A DNA stretch of 64,000 nucleotides, taken from the NCBI GenBank assembly GCA_024867545.1, contig JANFNE010000027.1:558001-622000 (forward strand). Direction: 5' to 3'. Origin of the DNA: Phytopythium helicoides (Eukaryota > Oomycota > Peronosporomycetes > Pythiales > Pythiaceae). Position 1 is the stretch's first letter. Each line of letters begins with the position of its first letter. The notes under the pieces were generated by a model that ran no database searches, was not told the origin of the DNA, and saw only the letters and a list, made by a program, of their open reading frames with translations. Positions 20,901 to 28,597 of the stretch are shown piece after piece. The position numbers and the translations under genes were made by a program.

Positions 20901-22213
20901 GCCAATCGGGGAACACCAGCAGCGACCTTGTCAATTGTTGCCAAGCGTTCTTGACCAGCGTGACCGAGACGAGCATGCCAAAGTGTCACGTCGTCTACCA
21001 TAGCACTTGACGCCATCGCAGCTTCACGAGGTGCACCAGGGAGAGCATAGAGTTTACCCATGCGACTGCATCGAACCACTTCAGTGCCACGGTATGAGAT
21101 AACACAGTAGTCGTCCTCAAACTTGACTTTAGCTCCCTTAGCCGTCAGAGCAGACACCGAGAGTAATTTGCGGTCAAGACCAGGAATATACAGTACATCC
21201 GTGATTAGCGCGGAGCGTCCTCCATCCAGAGCAACCCGTACGGACCCGATGCCACAAACTTCCAGACGATGTCCATTTGCGACAAGCACATAACCCCCAA
21301 CACCAAAGGGCCGAAATATTTCAAAGTCTTCGCGTCGATACGTCATGTGGGAGCTGGCACCACTATCGAGCAACCACAGCGCTGTGTCCGCCAGCGCGTT
21401 CGAAACCGAGAATACGTATTGGTCACCCTTTGACTGCACCTTCAGCTGCGGGCACTCACCACGTTTATGACCAATTTGATCGCACTCGAAACACCGCCCA
21501 TTGAACTGCCCTTGTCCATGCTGACCTTGGCGCACACTTCGACCATTGCCTTGCCTCGGACCACGACCTTGGTTCCGGCGTCGTCCATGCCGGTGCCGTC
21601 CTCCTCGGGACGCGGCCACCATTGCCTGGAATGCGCTCTCCTTCACTTCGCGCTTCTGGATCGTGTCGTATTCGCGCCGGAGCATCTCTTTCGCCTCATA
21701 CAGATCGACATTACCGCGCGCCTCAATAATCTTGACCATCGCGTCATACTCACTGGACAGACTCCCCAGGAGAATTACTAGGCGTTCTTCACCTTTAATA
21801 TCATCACCTACGGCCGCGAGCTTCATGCACAGGTCGTCGAACTTCAACAGGTGATCCATGATGTTGTCGCCAGGGGTCATCTGGAACTCGTGGAGCTGCT
21901 TGCGGAGCTGGATGCGGTTGTGAAGACTACGCTTTACGAAGAACTCTCGCAGGATAAACCACGCCTCAGCCGCACTTCCAGCGTCCCGTATCATCGATTG
22001 GTAGGTTGGACTCAGCATCTTCGCAATCAACGCCAGGGCCTTCATGTCGGCGACCTTCCACTCTACCGAAACCGGCTCCATCACACCTTCTGGCTTGACT
22101 GCGATGTGGTCGAGCAATTCCTTCTTGGCGAGCGTCATGCGGGCATTAAACTCCCACAGAAAGTAGTTGTCGTCCTGGAGAATCTCGTGTGTCGTCGTCG
22201 TCGTTGGGCTCAT
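17918..22213 (-). CDS. copia Gag-Pol polyprotein
   Basis: A single frame of 1431 residues starts at the ATG at 22213, which sits inside the primer-binding site; the frame is also open into the LTR. Gag spans about residues 1-240 and ends in a CCHC knuckle (CFECDQIGHKRGEC, 241-254). The protease has the DSGA motif near 283. The GAG-pre-integrase motif LWHARLGH follows, then the integrase core with its D, D (RTDNGGEY) and E (NGLAERMNRSL). Reverse transcriptase carries YVDDLLIG, and RNase H begins at VYVDASWG. The order PR-IN-RT-RH is the copia order. No stop or frameshift is seen, so the element may be mobile. It ends at TGA (17918-17920), inside the polypurine tract. Confidence 0.97.
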   Translation of the reverse strand: MSPTTTTTHEILQDDNYFLWEFNARMTLAKKELLDHIAVKPEGVMEPVSVEWKVADMKALALIAKMLSPTYQSMIRDAGSAAEAWFILREFFVKRSLHNRIQLRKQLHEFQMTPGDNIMDHLLKFDDLCMKLAAVGDDIKGEERLVILLGSLSSEYDAMVKIIEARGNVDLYEAKEMLRREYDTIQKREVKESAFQAMVAASRGGRHRHGRRRNQGRGPRQGNGRSVRQGQHGQGQFNGRCFECDQIGHKRGECPQLKVQSKGDQYVFSVSNALADTALWLLDSGASSHMTYRREDFEIFRPFGVGGYVLVANGHRLEVCGIGSVRVALDGGRSALITDVLYIPGLDRKLLSVSALTAKGAKVKFEDDYCVISYRGTEVVRCSRMGKLYALPGAPREAAMASSAMVDDVTLWHARLGHAGQERLATIDKVAAGVPRLAGADASDAPCEGCVCGKMTVAQYAHTSNSVVKADALLALVHSDVIGPMETQSKGGARYVLVFVDDWSRYVQVYMIKLKSEVLTKFKEYKAFMEAATGSRLRCIRTDNGGEYTGKKFNQFCSTNGILHQTSAPYSPAQNGLAERMNRSLTEMARAMLYYQHLPKMWWAEAIATAAYTLNRLPNTARRETTPFELLWNVKPSLSHMRVFGSRGFVYVDAPKRTKWDAKAHRCIFLGYSETSKAYRVWDTEDERLVVSRTIALDERPPSDFVHDVPSEMPTQLRWSTFDDDDDLRPESRHSSVRDATQLQDDAMEVDSPPHTDDSMEDSASNGMSAAPAASDTTSDSPALQPGLVLGRHTVGELGQGGVTRNMQLERAEQSAIIPLSHDRMVFGGEFAPLQRQLPPASTHPALPPSVGEPLTSSTLALPSIPPDNRTASWVPSGSAPNSSDDGNDRTGEPDPKRLRLTDGYEIALSVLEIPHTYSEAMASPHAAQWKEAVRRELRSHFTNHTWDAVHRPEGAKVIGCKWVFAVKRDAEGNIIRFKARLVAQGFRQTYGIDYWETYSPVASLNTVRVFLSLCCQRGFVIQQYDVETAFLNGSLEEDVYMYPPEGIHLEEGMICKLRRSIYGLKQAAAVWHKTIKTVLLAMGFFACSTDPCLFVRKSPNFTIIVLYVDDLLIGSATIDEIKMVKDGLAQHFTLKDLGDIRYVLGIQVHYDREHGVLHMCQSQFVERLLEKFGKVSLFSSKNPSIVGKHLDDSADSKPADKKQYRELIGSLLYIANGTRPDICASVGTLSQYLESPTQSHMSAAIQVLRYIKGTASHGIKFTRVENELYLPTVYVDASWGNDLATRRSTSGLLVLMCNGPIIFKSKRQRTVALSSAEAEYMALSMAAQEALWLRSMLKELGMTDLPPTIVNIDNQAAIAIAENVGYQSRAKHIDLRYHFVRDTVHDGHLQLSYIPSAAQLADYMTKALPTPQFSKLVRHSGVVPYTAMSS

Positions 22214-22217
22214 AACC

Positions 22218-22481
22218 TGTAAGCACTTGGATCGAGTTGTCTGTGTGATGGTGAAATGGAAAGTGAGTGGATTGAGATCGTTAGAGTCGAAAAGCGAGTC
22301 CTGCACAGCACTAGTGAACTGGACAACTTAGACTACGCATTCTAGAACTTCCCACGTGTGCCACGCGAGGATACACTGATCGAACCTTCGCGAATGTCGG
22401 AGTTGGCAGCTGTTGGTGACGAGTCAGTGACGAGACAGACTGGATATCGGTCAACCGCCAGAGCCGAGCCACTTGCTTACA
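22218..22481 (-). repeat. copia 5' LTR
   Basis: 264 bp, matching the LTR at 17647-17910. On the minus strand it ends in TTACA and is followed at once by the tRNA-Met-type primer-binding site. The right copy of the 5-bp target duplication follows at 22482-22486. Confidence 0.95.
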
Positions 22482-22538
22482 AATGCTAGCTGTGCTAGGT
22501 GGTCTCACCTTGAAGTACTGCTTCAGACATAACTCCCA

Positions 22539-23690
22539 TCAATACTGACGCGTGAAGGTCACCTCGTCGACGTGGACGCCCGAGGTGTTGTACACATGGT
22601 ACGTCACGGCCATGCTGCGGCTCGCCAGATCCACGTCGAAGAGCGCAAAGCCGTAGCGACGCTCGTAGAAGACCACCTCGTCGGCGCTCGTGCCCGGAGC
22701 CACGGCCGTCGTGTCAACCGTGCGGCCGCCGCCGCCGATCTGGAAGTAGTCGACGCCGCCCGCGCGCAGGTACTGCATGTCATGCTCGTGGCCGGCGATG
22801 TAGGCGCGCACCGGCGAGCTCTGGAGGAGCTCGTTGAGCTCGACCATGGCAGCTGTCGAGTTGTCGCCCGCACCGCCCGCCGAGTAGATGTGGTGGTGAC
22901 CTACAGCTAGCACGAGCGCCGCCTCGCCGTCCTCGTTCGCGTACTCACTCTTTGCCCACGCAATACCCGTCTCGTTCAGGTAGTTGGTATCCACGACCAC
23001 CATCTTAAGCACCTCACTAGCCGCGTTCTTGTAGTGGATGACGTACTCCTTGCTCGGCATCATCCAGAAGCTCGAGCCGGCCTCGTTCACATGGCCGTAC
23101 TCGATCTGCGCGCTGGCGTTGCCATACCAGTCGTGGTTGCCCAGCAGCGCCACCCACGGAAGTGTGAGCCCCGAGCCGATCTCGTACCGGTCGTACCACA
23201 GTGAGCGCCAGATCGAGTCGGTCGTGTTGACCACGCCGTTGTTGTAAAAATTGTCGCCGACCGCCAGCACAAAGTCGTAGTTTCCAGTCGCTGCCGCCTT
23301 GAGCAGTCCATCGCGCACTGCAAGCACGCCCACGGTGTCCGACGTCTCGCCCCAGTCGCCAAGGCCGATGAACCGCAGTCGGTCGCTCGCGCAGTCAATG
23401 TCCATGCGCTTGGCATTAGTCTCGGCGAGCAGGCAGCGGCTCGTCTGGAACGTCTGGCTCGGCGTCTGGCTCGGCATCTCCGTCTCGGTCGACACGGGAG
23501 TCGTCATGTACGTGGGTGTCGGCGTCGGAGTGGGTGTCGACGCAAGCAACTCGGCGAGGGCCTCCTCGATCTCTTCGATTGTCGTCATTCCGCCGCTGTC
23601 GACGGCATCGACAGCCTCAAACGAAGCAGACGCAGCGTGCGCGGCCGAAGCAGCTAACAGCACCGAGGCGATGACGCGGAGTCCGAGCAT
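22539..23690 (-). CDS. secreted purple acid phosphatase-like metallophosphoesterase
   Basis: The protein has 383 residues from the ATG at 23690, chosen because a signal peptide follows directly (MLGLRVIASVLLAASAAHA). A short Thr/Pro linker ([14 protein letters not shown]) precedes the catalytic domain. The five metal-binding blocks of the purple acid phosphatase family are present in order: GDWG, GDNFYNNG, GNHDWYG, VGHHH and AGHEH. Size and spacing fit the small, mammalian type-5-like subgroup rather than the large plant form. The enzyme should release phosphate from organic esters outside the cell. It lies just downstream of the copia insertion, whose right target duplication is about 50 bp beyond the stop codon. 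Subgroup placement is inference. Confidence 0.9.
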   Translation of the reverse strand: MLGLRVIASVLLAASAAHAASASFEAVDAVDSGGMTTIEEIEEALAELLASTPTPTPTPTYMTTPVSTETEMPSQTPSQTFQTSRCLLAETNAKRMDIDCASDRLRFIGLGDWGETSDTVGVLAVRDGLLKAAATGNYDFVLAVGDNFYNNGVVNTTDSIWRSLWYDRYEIGSGLTLPWVALLGNHDWYGNASAQIEYGHVNEAGSSFWMMPSKEYVIHYKNAASEVLKMVVVDTNYLNETGIAWAKSEYANEDGEAALVLAVGHHHIYSAGGAGDNSTAAMVELNELLQSSPVRAYIAGHEHDMQYLRAGGVDYFQIGGGGRTVDTTAVAPGTSADEVVFYERRYGFALFDVDLASRSMAVTYHVYNTSGVHVDEVTFTRQY

Positions 23691-24333
23691 CGCACCAAGC
23701 GAAGAAGGGTTGAAGTGGTGATCAGCGCGAAAGTTCACGAATGCAGAGGCATGGACCACCGGGCTGGCGCTGAGCGCGGACAGCTCGGGCAGGTCGTATC
23801 AAGGCATCCCGCCGAGATTCGACTCCGTTTCCCGCGGAGATTCGCTCTAGTATAAATGAGCCAGAGCACTCCATTCTACTTTGAGCACCTTGGCCACCGC
23901 TGCGTGTATCGCTTGTGGCACATCAAAAAAGCCCATGAGTTTAAATCAACGGCACCGCGATCCCCGGCACCCCGTCCTTGCTGCTCAATGCCCTTGCTGG
24001 GCACTTGTGGGTGGCGCTGACGGGTTGATATGCCGTCGCAATGACTAGCGTGATGGGAGCTGGAGTGATGACTTGATATGGATTTCTTGGCTCACTCGTG
24101 AGTGCCGCTCGTGACATGGGTTTTCAGGTCGAGAGAGCGATCGCAGCGATCGCACAATGACACCTTCGGTCTCGTTTGTTCCTCATCAAGCGTACATCAA
24201 GAACCGCTCAACTCACTCCAGAACCACAGCATGTCGATCGATCCCTCGGTGCTGATTGACAGTCCTTGTTCTTCAGCGGTGAGCACGGAGCAGCTTCATC
24301 AGCAAAGCCCATTGCGTTTGCTACCTAGGATAC
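23691..24333. other. no supported gene (upstream of acid phosphatase)
   Basis: This stretch contains the acid phosphatase promoter and non-coding sequence up to the left 1.6 kb direct repeat. There is a TATA-like run (gtataaatg) near 23851. Short frames have no recognisable motif. Confidence 0.4.
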
Positions 24334-25910
24334 TCGACACAATGCTGGATGAGATATACCTACGATGCGGGGTTTTGTACTTGTCGACACCGAGCTTGGA
24401 CGGACGGGCACGATCACTGTAGAACGTGTATCAACACACGACCACGACCACGAAGGGGATCTGCTGGGGGAGTGCACCGCTGGGGAAGCGCACGCCCCGG
24501 CTGGAAGGTTTGTTGCTAAGAAAGTTCCTAATCATTGGGGCTGCCCAGCGTCCAATCCGTAGGTGCTGGTTCCAAGAGCAGCGTGTCTGCCGAGGGTGGT
24601 TTCCAATACACGTCCTTCTTCTCACGCACTAGAACAGCCAACACGCCTCCGGACGTGAAGCTGCAAGGGTGAGCCAAGCATCCCCTGTGCGAGTCCTCAA
24701 TGGATGGATATGCGTGCACTCACAGCATCAGGCGACCAGAGCTACCGGTAGCAGACGCTTGAAAGTGCATCGGCCAGCCGAGAGACAGACCTGCGCTTTA
24801 TGCGAAGATCTCGGGTGATGCTGGCTGCCGGGCCGTCGTGTGCACATGCCAGCCTCCATCATGTCACTCGTGCATGGCGGGCCTCACTCCAGCGCCTATG
24901 CAATAGTTGAAAGCTTCCCCCTCATGAGACCGCAGAGCCGCAGAAGAGCTGTCTTCGTGAGACTTTGGCTTCGACACCTAGCGACGCTCCTCCTCCTTGG
25001 ACGCAGATGCACTCGGTACGCGTAGAGTCATTACGCAGCACCCATTACGGGTTTACCAGCCTTTGCAGTTTACCAGCCAGTACTCGAGCACTCCAACCCC
25101 ACGGAACTCCTGTCGGAAGCGATGCCATCCCTGCGTCCTGGCCGTAGGGTCCGAAGTTCAAGGAGCCAGAGCAGGAAGTCCTGTCCTCGCTTCTGTGACG
25201 TACGGTATGCTCATCAACTCATTTGGGTCAGGCATGGCTGATGAGCCAGCGGTGTGCTGCTTCCGAGTTAACGTGTGTCTTCCTGCCGGTCGTCACGGGG
25301 AGGCCGCATCCGAACGCGTAGCATCCAGAGCTCTGCAGAGTCGCTACACGTGCACGCACAGCAGCTGGCAGGTAGGGCATTTTGCACGTAACTCTTGAGC
25401 AGACACTCAGCTTCGGATTGCCAGTCGAACAGACGGATTTCAGTTCATGACAGCATGGCGCAGCACTACAGATGATCGAGAGTCGCGCTTTGCTGCGTGT
25501 GCCAACGCACAGCACTTGCGGGCGGCGCGACCAGCCTGTCCCACTCACTTGCAGCGTGATGGAGAGACGTTTGATTGCATTGCTTGCGCTCGCCTGTCAA
25601 GCCTGCTGTGTGTGCAATGCCGTCGAAATTGTGTGTCAATGGTGTGTCACGACGAACTCTTTTCCGCGATGTACCGTGTTTTTATGCATAGCCGGGACGG
25701 ATCATCATCACAACCTCGCTTGTGGACTCATACAAAAGCGCAGTGGTTTGAAAACGCGTCAATCAACCTCTCGTTCGGCATATCTACGTATTGCCACAGC
25801 AGGTTTGCCAGAACGCCTTGGAGCGGCTTGGAGCGGTCTGTCCTGTCCTCCGGCTAGACGTGAGCCCGTTTCTCTCGCTACACGCGGGTGCAACTCACGC
25901 CTGTGGCTTG
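24334..25910 (+). repeat. 1.6-kb direct repeat, left copy
   Basis: 1577 bp nearly identical to 40826-42410, in the same orientation. Both copies begin at tcgacacaatgct and end after cctgtggcttg, with only scattered substitutions and a few small indels. No convincing coding frame: the open frames are Cys/Arg-rich and not conserved between copies in length. The repeats lack TG...CA ends, primer-binding site and flanking duplication, so I do not call them LTRs. Together they enclose an 18 kb block with the split virus-like gene and the gypsy insertion. Confidence 0.9.
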
Positions 25911-26052
25911 CTATGTCGGCGGGGGAAATGGGATGGGCTCCGAGCATTACTAGATGCAGCCGTGCACAACATGAGCAGTCATCACACTAGACGCGATCAA
26001 CAGGAGTCCCAGCTCGGACCCGAAGGTATCGGTGGATAGCGAAATAACAGAT

Positions 26053-26453
26053 TTATTCAGTGCCATGTAGCTCTTCGTGCAGCTTGCGCATGATTGCAGA
26101 TCGGTCGAATGGAATATGCGCCGCTCTGTCGTGGATATATTCTTGTTGCCGAGCGTTCAAGCAATCGATGAGGCGGTCAAAATCTTTGAGCGTAACCAGT
26201 TTGCATAACTCTGTTGACTCGTACATGATTGAGTCTTTATCTCGTGGTAGGTAATTGTGAAAAGCAACCAAGCACTTCTCCACTAGCTCCTCTCCTTCCC
26301 TCAAGCTCCGGCAAAAGACACCAACTGAGTAGACAAGCTCGACTTTGGGATCACCTCGGAAGGTTGTAGACTGCATACTCTGCTTTCGTAACAACACATC
26401 GCCAGTGTATCCGTACTTGAAACAGAGGTTTCCGACATGAAGCAGAGAGATTC
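26053..26453 (-). pseudogene. 3' part of a split gene (KilA-N/MSV199-T5orf172-like?)
   Basis: The frame runs from the LTR edge at 26453 down to the stop at 26053 and gives about 133 residues. It opens with a segment (VGNLCFKYGYTGDVLLRK) resembling the GIY-YIG-related T5orf172/MUG113 fold, as found at the C-terminus of MSV199-type proteins of large DNA viruses. It continues in frame with a small fragment now at 27464-27578 once the LTR is ignored, and belongs with the 5' part at 39092-40149. The gene was cut by gypsy-family insertions. The family assignment is from memory of domain patterns and is tentative. Confidence 0.4.
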
Positions 26454-27463
26454 TGTGATACAGTGACTGAAAAAAAATACAGGCGTATCGAAACCCCCTC
26501 ACGTTGTGTTCCCTTTTGGCAAGGTTCTTTCGCTATAAGCCGGGTTGCACACGTATGAACAGGGTTCAACAAGCAACACACACACCGCTCCGCTGGCTAC
26601 GAGCAAGCCAGCGAGCTGCACTCGCACTCCGTGCCCTCAGCTAGGAAGCTGACGACGTGCACAAGGCACTACACGGCAGCTGACGGACCGAAATCCCTCA
26701 GCTGAAGGGTCTTTCGCCGCACTAAAGGCGGCTCGGCCCACACACAGGGCCACCAAGCACTCCCAACCTCTTGGTCTGACCTTGGGCGCAACCTCGACAC
26801 TCAATGTGCGTCGGTGCAGCCGGCGGTCATATCCAGCCCACACCCACGACTCACCTTGCGTAGATGCTTGCGTCGGACTTGGAAAATTCCGCTCTGTATT
26901 GGTTACTTTATAGCTTCATCATCTTCCTACTGTCTCCTATACAATATGCAAGTATAAAAATCCTACTTCCGCTGAGCAGTCGCGTCCGACCAGCAGCGGT
27001 GCCTCTTCATCTGTCCCTTGGGCCGTTTGACTGGCCTTTGTATGGGCAGCTTGGGCGACCTTCCTGCCACCGCCCGCTGACCCAGCCAGACTTTCGCCAC
27101 AGGCCACTTGTCACAGTCGGCTGTACACGCTTGTCCACCGTCCAGTGTACCCGTCTACGGGCACTGCCTAGGCGCCACCGTCCGGGGTACATACCCACCA
27201 CCGGCCAGTGTAGCCGTCTACGGGCACTGTCGACCGTCACCGTCCGAGGGTACATACCACCGGCTGGTGTACCCAAGCCTCCCCGCAACACTCGGACAAC
27301 CCACGAGCACTTGGCCAGAAGTGTAAATAATTTCTCGACGACGCTGGAACGCCTGCCTGATAGCCTCGGCGCTTGGTCATAATTGCAATTTCTTCGGGTG
27401 CCTGTCCGGCTGGCCGCTAAATTGTCTGGGACCCCGGTCAGAATTGAAATTTGCTTCACCACA
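26454..27463 (-). repeat. gypsy-family LTR in inverted orientation (LTR A)
   Basis: 1010 bp matching the LTRs at 27579 and 38080 but in the opposite direction. It starts TGTGATA on the plus strand (the complement of the U5 end TATCACA). Its U3 end resembles the LTR at 38080, whereas a middle stretch (the GTGTTGCGGGGAGG region) resembles the LTR at 27579, so it is a mosaic. Its two flanks (gattc and ctact) do not match each other. Confidence 0.9.
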
Positions 27464-27578
27464 CTACTCGTTCTGCACGGACAATAGCACGGCGAAACAA
27501 GTCGTGGGTGGTGCTCACACTTGCTGGCTTTGAAATGGTTCTTCATAACAAGGTGAAAAAAATGTTCACCGACAGAAT
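27464..27578 (+). pseudogene. 115-bp displaced fragment of the split gene
   Basis: These 115 bp lie between the inverted LTR A and LTR B. Read on the plus strand they encode a short stretch (FEMVLHNKVKKMFTDRI) that runs in frame into the 3' part of the split gene at 26453 if the repeat between them is removed. Their other end joins the 5' part at 39092. The host gene reads on the minus strand elsewhere, so this piece has been flipped. Confidence 0.55.
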
Positions 27579-28587
27579 TGTGATAAAGAAAATTTCAATT
27601 CTGACCAAGATCTCAGGCTATTTCACAGCCGGCTGGACAGGCGCCCGAAGAAATTTCAATTATGACCAAGCGCCGAGGCTATCAGGCGGGCGCTCTAGCG
27701 TCGGTGGGAAAATATTTACACTTCTGGCCAAGTGCTTGTGGGTTGTCCGAGTGTTGCGGGGAGGCTTGGGTACACCAGCCGGTGGTATGTACCCTCGGAC
27801 GGTGACGGTCGACAGTGCCCGTAGACGGCTACACTGGCCGGTGGTGGGTATGTACCCCGGACGGTGGCGCCTAGGCAGTGCCCGTAGACGGGTACACTGG
27901 ACGGTGGACAAGCGTGTACAGCCGACTGTGACAAGTGGCCTGTGGCGAAAGTCTGGCTGGGTCAGCGGGCGGTGGCAGGAAGGTCGCCCAAGCTGCCCAT
28001 ACAAAGGCCAGTCAAACGGCCCAAGGGACAGATGAAGAGGCACCGCTGCTGGTCGGACGCGACTGCTCAGCGGAAGTAGGATTTTTATACTTGCATATTG
28101 TATAGGAGACAGTAGGAAGATGATGAAGCTATAAAGTAACCAATACAGAGCGGAATTTTCCAAGTCCGACGCAAGCATCTACGCAAGGTGAGTCGTGGGT
28201 GTGGGCTGGATATGACCGCCGGCTGCACCGGCGCACATTGAGTGTCGAGGTTGCGCCCAAGGTCAGGCCAAGAGGTTGGGAGTGCTTGGTGGCCCTGTGT
28301 GTGGGCCGAGCCGCCTTTAGTGCGGCGAAAGACCCTTCAGCTGAGGGATTTCGGTCCGTCAGCTGCCGTGTAGTGCCTTGTGCACGTCGTCAGCTTCCTA
28401 GCTGAGGGCACGGAGTGCGAGTGCAGCTCGCTGGCTTGCTCGTAGCCAGCGGAGCGGTGTGTGTGTTGCTTGTTGAACCCTGTTCATACGTGTGCAACCC
28501 GGCTTATAGGGAAAGAACCTTGCCAAAAGGGAACACAACGTGAGGGGGGTTCAATACGCCTGTATTTTTTTTAGTCACTATATCACA
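27579..28587 (+). repeat. gypsy 5' LTR (LTR B)
   Basis: About 1009 bp, beginning TGTGATA and ending TATCACA, a 7-bp terminal inverted repeat. It is followed after two bases by a TGG-initial primer-binding site (tggtgcgcatgcccgg, from 28590). Its first 130 bases diverge from the other two LTRs, while its U5 end agrees with LTR C. The start could be off by one or two bases. Confidence 0.9.
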
Positions 28588-28597
28588 ACTGGTGCGC

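Larger units (their letters stand above)
17647..22481 (-). mobile_element. complete Ty1/copia LTR retrotransposon
   Basis: The element is 4835 bp, with two 264-bp LTRs that look identical by eye and begin TGTAAG and end TTACA. A 5-bp target duplication (aatgc) lies at 17642-17646 and 22482-22486. The primer-binding site directly follows the 5' LTR on the minus strand (GGTTATGAGCCCA, from 22217 down) and matches the anticodon arm of initiator tRNA-Met, the half-tRNA priming known for Drosophila copia. The polypurine tract GAGTTGAGGGGGAG (17911-17924) abuts the 3' LTR and overlaps the stop codon. An intact polyprotein and matching LTRs indicate a very recent insertion. Confidence 0.97.

Noticed and set aside
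25472..25990. Cys-rich ORF with a signal-like stretch within the 1.6-kb repeat
   Set aside because: Frame and length are not kept between the two repeat copies, and the hydrophobic stretch is internal.
27451..28035. 194-codon plus-strand ORF across the LTR B start
   Set aside because: It is a fusion of a displaced host-gene fragment with LTR sequence; the LTR part is repeated in the other LTRs without a shared start.
26637..28405. Short conserved ORFs repeated three times (68 and about 170 codons)
   Set aside because: They are repeated only because they lie in the three LTR copies; no sign of protein constraint.
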